8,928 bases of DNA from an uncultured Eubacteriales bacterium. Lineage in GTDB: Bacteria > Bacillota > Clostridia > Oscillospirales > Oscillospiraceae. Of this stretch, positions 6,142-8,928 are shown in pieces. Each line of letters starts with the position of its first letter. Position 1 is the first letter of the stretch. Below the pieces are notes generated by a model. It worked only from the letters and a program-made list of their open reading frames with translations, did not search any database and was not told the DNA's origin. The stretch lies in contig USIZ01000039.1 in NCBI GenBank assembly GCA_900554855.1, forward strand, positions 1 through 8,928. Reading direction: 5' to 3'. The position numbers were made by a program, and so were the translations under genes.

Positions 6142-6165
6142 AACGCGTTCAAATTGAACTGCGTT
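6142..6165 (-). promoter_or_regulatory. Bulged hairpin between ssb and rpsR
   Basis: AACGC-GTTCA and TGAAC-T-GCGTT (6142-6151 with 6155-6165) form a 10-pair stem with one bulged base at 6160 and a 3-base loop. It sits 34 bases before the rpsR start, upstream of its ribosome binding site. There is no T-run after it, so it is not an ordinary terminator. It could be a processing or stability element or a protein-binding hairpin. Confidence 0.5.
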
Positions 6166-6193
6166 CAGAAATCAAGTTTGATGGGGAGAGCGC

Positions 6194-6664
6194 TCAGAAG
6201 GGCAGCTCGCCGTCATCGTCGCTCAGCTCAGCGAAGTCGCTCACCGGCGCAGAACTCTGGTTCGCGGGGGGAGCGTAGCTGGAGGGAGCGGGGGCATAAC
6301 CGGAAGAGGCGGGGGCGTAGCCGCTGGACTGCTCGCCGTCCCGACGGGAATCGGCAAAGTAGACATTGTCGGCCACGACTTCAGCGCTGCGGCGCTTGTT
6401 GCCATCCCGGTCCTGCCAGTCGCGCATCTGCAGCCGGCCTTCCACCACGGCCATACGACCCTTGGTGAAGTACTTGGACACAAACTCGCCGGTCTGACGC
6501 CACGCGACAATATCGATAAAGTCGGTGGTCTTCTGACCGCTGGTCTTGTCGCGGAAGTCCCGCTCCACAGCGAGGGAGAAGGAAGCGACCGCGGTGCCGC
6601 TGCCGGTGTGACGCAGTTCGGGGTCGCGGGTCAGGCGGCCCATCAGGATGATACGGTTCAACAT
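6194..6664 (-). CDS. ssb: Single-stranded DNA-binding protein
   Basis: SSB coats single-stranded DNA in replication, repair and recombination and recruits partner proteins through its tail. The 156-residue protein has an OB-fold (about 1-104) opening MLNRIILMGRLTRDPELRHT and containing DFIDIVAWRQTGEFVSKYFT. A flexible Gly/Ser/Ala/Pro linker contains three imperfect copies of an SSGYAPA unit. The tail is the canonical acidic tip DDDGELPF, the docking site for PriA, RecQ, RecG and others. The ATG at 6662-6664 has AAGGAGGAG upstream, and that site overlaps the rpsF stop codon, so ssb is coupled to rpsF with a 15-base gap. Being in the S6-S18 operon indicates this is the main housekeeping SSB rather than a plasmid or competence copy. 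Confidence 0.97.
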   Translation of the reverse strand: MLNRIILMGRLTRDPELRHTGSGTAVASFSLAVERDFRDKTSGQKTTDFIDIVAWRQTGEFVSKYFTKGRMAVVEGRLQMRDWQDRDGNKRRSAEVVADNVYFADSRRDGEQSSGYAPASSGYAPAPSSYAPPANQSSAPVSDFAELSDDDGELPF

Positions 6665-6679
6665 AAGAAACGCTCCTCC

Positions 6680-6976
6680 TTACTCGTCCTTGCAGACGAC
6701 CAGGGAACGGATCACGCCGTCGGTGATGTTGGCGATACGCTCAACCTCAGCGGGCAGATCGGGAGTGGAGTTGAAGCTGAACAGCACATAGTAACCCTCG
6801 GTGATGTGGTTGATCTCGTACGCCAGACGACGAGCACCCCACTCATCAACCTCGGCCAGGGTGCCGTTCTTCTCGATCAGAGTCTTGAAGCGCTCCACCA
6901 CGGAAGCGATGCCCTCCTCACCCAGAGCGGGATTGATGATCAGCATCAGCTCATAGTTCGCATTAACCTTAGCCAT
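6680..6976 (-). CDS. rpsF: 30S ribosomal protein S6
   Basis: S6 binds S18 and the central domain of 16S rRNA in the small-subunit platform. The 98-residue product matches the family: YELMLIINPALGEEGI (8-23), then DEWGARRLAYEINHITEGYYVLFSF (about 45-69), then DGVIRSLVVCKDE at the end. It lacks the long acidic tail found in some bacteria. The ATG at 6974-6976 follows AAGGAGGTG. The open frame continues upstream to 7147 but crosses the promoter and leader, so the longer form is rejected. It is the first gene of rpsF-ssb-rpsR and is driven by a consensus promoter, with a leader of about 90 bases that can form two hairpins. Confidence 0.96.
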   Translation of the reverse strand: MAKVNANYELMLIINPALGEEGIASVVERFKTLIEKNGTLAEVDEWGARRLAYEINHITEGYYVLFSFNSTPDLPAEVERIANITDGVIRSLVVCKDE

Positions 6977-7067
6977 TGATTTGCACCTCCTTATGGACAA
7001 ATGGCCTCTGCTCTTGGTCAGAGGCAAGGATAAAATAACGCTGCGTGCCGCAATCCGGCACACTAGC
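6977..7067 (-). promoter_or_regulatory. Structured leader of rpsF, possible S6:S18 autoregulatory RNA
   Basis: The transcript leader contains two hairpins. The first pairs 7056-7063 with 7043-7050 (GUGUGCCG with CGGCACGC, one wobble, loop GAUUG). The second pairs 7019-7025 with 7004-7010 (GCCUCUG with CAGAGGC, 8-base loop) and ends about 10 bases before the AAGGAGGTG site. Many bacteria have an rpsF leader bound by the S6:S18 complex, with a conserved CCG element. The first hairpin contains CCG, but I cannot confirm that it matches the published consensus. Confidence 0.45.
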
Positions 7068-7073
7068 TTTTCT

Positions 7074-7101
7074 ATTATACCTGATTTCGCCTTTTTGTCA
7101 A
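7074..7101 (-). promoter_or_regulatory. Promoter of the rpsF-ssb-rpsR operon
   Basis: On the minus strand, perfect TTGACA (7096-7101) and perfect TATAAT (7074-7079) boxes are 16 bases apart. An A/T-rich stretch lies just upstream. This is the best sigma-70-type promoter in the window, as expected for ribosomal protein genes. Confidence 0.93.
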
Positions 7102-7116
7102 GCATAATTTCAAATA

Positions 7117-7158
7117 AAAGACCGCCGCGGCGCACTCCACTGCGCACACGGCGGTTTT
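7117..7158 (-). terminator. Terminator of queT
   Basis: An outer stem (7121-7127 with 7149-7155, ACCGCCG/CGGCGGT) and an inner stem (7130-7134 with 7141-7145) are separated by a small internal loop and capped by 6 bases. On the minus strand it is followed by CTTTTATTT. It lies between the queT stop codon and the rpsF promoter, isolating the two units. Confidence 0.82.
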
Positions 7159-7174
7159 ATGGCGAAAAATTGAG

Positions 7175-7711
7175 TTACCGGGCCAGCTGGGCGGCGGTGA
7201 CGCTCAGCCGCTCTTCCGGGATCATGCCCCGGAAATAGGGGATCCTGGGCAGGATACCGATGAGCAGCATGCCCAGAATGTAGCAGGCCAGCAGTTCGCC
7301 GAGACCGACAGTGGCGGCATTGAAGACCCAGGAGGGGAAGAAGGCGCTGGTGAAGCCGCCCTCAAACCAGGCGATCTCCGCGCCGACGATGACCATGTTG
7401 CACAGCACCGGGGGCATGGGAGCCAGCCAGCGGCGCTTCAGCTTGGACGTCCACAGGGCGGCCAGCAGAGTGGCGGCAGTACCGACGATCCAGTCCAGTG
7501 CGATGGGAGAGCCGATCAGATTGGCGATGAAGCAGCCAACGGCCAGGCCGGGCACAGCCTCGGGCAGGAAAAAGGGCAGCACGGTGAGTGCCTCGGAAAA
7601 GCGGATCTGGACGGCGCCATAGGACAGAAAGGGAAGTGCGAGAGTGAGCACGGCATACAGCGCCGCGATCACGCCGCCGATACACAGGCGGCGGGTCAGG
7701 TTGTTTCTCAT
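7175..7711 (-). CDS. queT: QueT-type transporter, probable queuosine-precursor ECF S component
   Basis: This 178-residue membrane protein has about five to six hydrophobic helices. It matches the QueT (COG4708) pattern: an N-terminal ALYAVLTLALPFLSYGAVQI, the conserved RFSEALTVLPFFLPEAVPGL block (about 37-56), then GCFIANLIGSPIALDWIVGT. QueT proteins are thought to be the substrate-binding part of energy-coupling factor transporters that take up a queuosine precursor such as preQ1, to modify the wobble base of GUN tRNAs. The shared ECF energy genes are not in the window. The ATG at 7709-7711 lies 10 bases after GGAGG (7722-7726). That site is inside a structured leader resembling a preQ1 riboswitch, which supports the substrate assignment. 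No queuosine biosynthesis gene is adjacent, so the organism may rely on uptake. A terminator follows the gene. Confidence 0.87.
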   Translation of the reverse strand: MRNNLTRRLCIGGVIAALYAVLTLALPFLSYGAVQIRFSEALTVLPFFLPEAVPGLAVGCFIANLIGSPIALDWIVGTAATLLAALWTSKLKRRWLAPMPPVLCNMVIVGAEIAWFEGGFTSAFFPSWVFNAATVGLGELLACYILGMLLIGILPRIPYFRGMIPEERLSVTAAQLAR

Positions 7712-7830
7712 TTGCAGGATACCTCCATTTTATATTTAGAGTACGGCGAAACAGAAACCGCACAGCGGCTGAAATACAGTCGTTCAGCCGTTTGGACCGG
7801 GTGTGGAGAACCGGTCAGCAGGTATCCTAT
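7712..7830 (-). promoter_or_regulatory. Structured queT leader, probable preQ1 riboswitch (class III-like)
   Basis: The leader has three hairpins: 7811-7816 with 7795-7800 (GACCGG/CCGGTC, 10-base loop), 7783-7790 with 7766-7773 (8 perfect pairs), and 7758-7763 with 7741-7746 (6 pairs, one wobble). In addition AGGATACCT (7820-7828) is a perfect complement of AGGTATCCT (7716-7724), which overlaps the ribosome binding site. The first hairpin loop also contains CTCCA, complementary to TGGAG at 7723-7727. Class III preQ1 riboswitches are known upstream of queT in Ruminococcaceae, and there a stem-loop pairs with the distant ribosome binding site; that fits. The class I consensus was not seen. No confident promoter was found, though TTGCAT and A/T-rich -10-like sequence lie at about 7833-7852. 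Confidence 0.6.
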
Positions 7831-7860
7831 CATATAAAATATACAAATGCAACCTTTCGT

Positions 7861-7889
7861 TTGCGCTGTGGGCGCAATTGTGCTAAACT
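7861..7889 (+). promoter_or_regulatory. Promoter of birA with overlapping dyads
   Basis: TTGCGC (7861-7866) and TAAACT (7884-7889) are 17 bases apart, with TGC giving an extended -10. The -35 is half of an inverted repeat TTGCGC-TGTGG-GCGCAA (7861-7877), and a near-perfect palindrome GCGCAATTGTGC (7872-7883) fills the spacer. A repressor could bind here, but the sites do not look like the known BirA operator. Confidence 0.6.
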
Positions 7890-7921
7890 GAACAAAAAAG
7901 CGAGGAAAAGGGGAAGGGAAG

Positions 7922-8911
7922 ATGAGCAAAGAGCAGATCCTCTCCATCTTGAAGCAGAATGCCGGGCAGTATGTCTCCGGCGAGGAGATCAGCCGCACGT
8001 TGGGGATCACCCGGGCGGCGGTGAGTAAGGCGGTGGCCGCCCTGCGGAAGGAGGGCTATGTCATCACCTCTGCCACCAATCGGGGCTATTGTCTGGAGGA
8101 AAGTCCGGATCGACTGACCGAGGGCACGGTGCGTCCATGGCTCCATACGGAGAGACTGGGCAAAAATCTGCTCTGCCTTGACTGCATCGACTCCACCAAC
8201 AACTACCTCAAGCGCCTTGCACTGGAGGGCGCACCGGACGGCACCGTGGCGGTTGCCGACGAACAGACTGCCGGACGCGGGCGGCTGGGCCGTTCCTTCC
8301 AGTCCCCGCCGGGGACCGGTATCTATCTCTCGATTCTTTTGCGTCCGTCAGTCGTGCCGGAAAAGGCGGTCAACCTGACTGCCTGCACGGCGGTGGCCAT
8401 GTGCGATGCGGTGCAGGCCGCAGTGGGAGTGCGCCCTCAGATCAAATGGACGAATGACGTTTTGCTGGACAAGCGGAAGATCTGCGGCATTCTGACTGAG
8501 ATGAGTGTGGAAGGAGAGACCGGGACGCTTCAGTATATCGTGGTGGGCATCGGCGTCAATGTCAATCAGCAGCTGAGCGACTTTCCGGAGGAACTCCAGT
8601 CCGTGGCTGGCAGTGTGGCCATGGCGGCGGGACACCCCATCGACCGGGGACGGCTGGCGGCAGAGATCGTCAACGCCATGGACCGGATGTATGCCGACTG
8701 GCTGAAGGGCGTCTGGAGCGTGGATCGCTACCGGGCGGATTGCGCCACGCTGGGCAGGGAGGTACGGGTCATCCGTGCCGGCGGCGAACGGGAGGCTGTG
8801 GCCGAGGCAGTGGACGATGAGTTCGGCCTTGTGGTCCGCTACCCTGACGGTACCCGGGAGACGGTGTTCTCCGGCGAGGTCTCTGTCCGGGGATTGGAAG
8901 GGTATATCTAA
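7922..8911 (+). CDS. birA: Bifunctional biotin-[acetyl-CoA-carboxylase] ligase / biotin operon repressor BirA
   Basis: BirA activates biotin with ATP to biotinyl-5'-AMP and attaches it to a lysine of carboxylase carrier proteins. Group II members also repress biotin genes. The 329-residue product has both parts: an N-terminal winged helix (about 1-60, with VSGEEISRTLGITRAAVSKA) and the ligase domain with DSTN (90-93), the biotin/ATP loop GRGRLGRSF (118-126), KWTNDVLLD (174-182, Thr where Pro is common), the CGILTE block with Lys185 before it, GIGVNVN, and a C-terminal SH3-like domain. The length is normal for group II. The ATG at 7922 follows a purine-rich GGGGAAGGGAAG. The gene is divergent from queT and has its own promoter. 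The DNA-binding domain makes regulation of biotin genes likely, but none are in the window. Confidence 0.95.
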   Translation: MSKEQILSILKQNAGQYVSGEEISRTLGITRAAVSKAVAALRKEGYVITSATNRGYCLEESPDRLTEGTVRPWLHTERLGKNLLCLDCIDSTNNYLKRLALEGAPDGTVAVADEQTAGRGRLGRSFQSPPGTGIYLSILLRPSVVPEKAVNLTACTAVAMCDAVQAAVGVRPQIKWTNDVLLDKRKICGILTEMSVEGETGTLQYIVVGIGVNVNQQLSDFPEELQSVAGSVAMAAGHPIDRGRLAAEIVNAMDRMYADWLKGVWSVDRYRADCATLGREVRVIRAGGEREAVAEAVDDEFGLVVRYPDGTRETVFSGEVSVRGLEGYI

Positions 8912-8917
8912 AGAAAA

Positions 8918-8928
8918 AAGGACAGGAT
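8918..8928 (+). promoter_or_regulatory. Possible ribosome binding site of a following gene
   Basis: AAGGA (8918-8922) lies just after the birA stop codon, and the window ends in AT, which might be the first two bases of an ATG. A co-transcribed downstream gene is therefore plausible. In Firmicutes birA is often followed by coaX, but nothing here identifies it. Confidence 0.25.

Noticed and set aside
6977..7147. Longer 155-residue form of S6
   Set aside because: The extension would cross the rpsF promoter and its structured leader; normal S6 length and AAGGAGGTG support the start at 6976.
7708..7728. Six-codon reading frame (MEVSCK) ending in an ATGA overlap with queT
   Set aside because: It has no ribosome binding site, and its first codons are the queT ribosome binding site itself. 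The overlap is probably a chance result of the GGAGGTATCC sequence.
1..8928. Search for CRISPR arrays, insertion sequences, phage or defence genes, attachment sites next to the tRNA
   Set aside because: No regularly spaced repeats, transposase or integrase motifs, or direct repeat of the tRNA 3' end were seen by eye. The gene order looks like stable core chromosome.

Overview
The window looks like ordinary chromosomal housekeeping sequence from an anaerobic Clostridia bacterium, most plausibly of the Oscillospiraceae/Ruminococcaceae gut group. The reasons are the fairly GC-rich coding sequence, strong AGGAGG-type ribosome binding sites, Gram-positive style TTGACA/TATAAT promoters (several with an extended TGn -10), the rpsF-ssb-rpsR order, a zinc-type S18, and a queT gene behind a leader resembling the class III preQ1 riboswitch, which is known mainly from Faecalibacterium relatives. 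No mobile element, phage gene, CRISPR array or toxin-antitoxin pair was found. I do not see a new multi-gene system; the most interesting signals are non-coding.

Layout. 1-405 (-): N-terminal part of recG, running off the left edge. 692-1816 (+): ROK-family regulator with its own promoter, two small palindromes in its leader and a strong terminator. 1954-2865 (+): EamA/DMT permease. 2895-3599 (-): CPBP intramembrane protease, convergent with the permease across a shared hairpin terminator. 3665-3749 (-): tRNA-Leu(UAG) with a consensus promoter and a terminator that stands just before the protease gene. 3859-4929 (+): mutY, overlapping by four bases a PflX-like radical SAM gene (4926-5810). 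5875-6976 (-): the rpsF-ssb-rpsR operon with a structured leader. 7175-7711 (-): queT with a long structured leader (about 7712-7830). 7922-8911 (+): birA, divergent from queT. The window stops at what may be the start of the next gene.

How the genes relate. RecG, MutY and SSB are genome-maintenance proteins, but they sit in separate transcription units. S6 and S18 form a heterodimer in the 30S platform, and their operon leader may be autoregulated. QueT probably imports a queuosine precursor, with expression set by a preQ1-type switch at the ribosome binding site. BirA attaches biotin to carboxylases and may also repress biotin genes. The ROK regulator, EamA permease and CPBP protease have no substrate that can be read from the context.

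All calls come from reading motifs, gene order and base pairing by eye. No database search or folding program was run.
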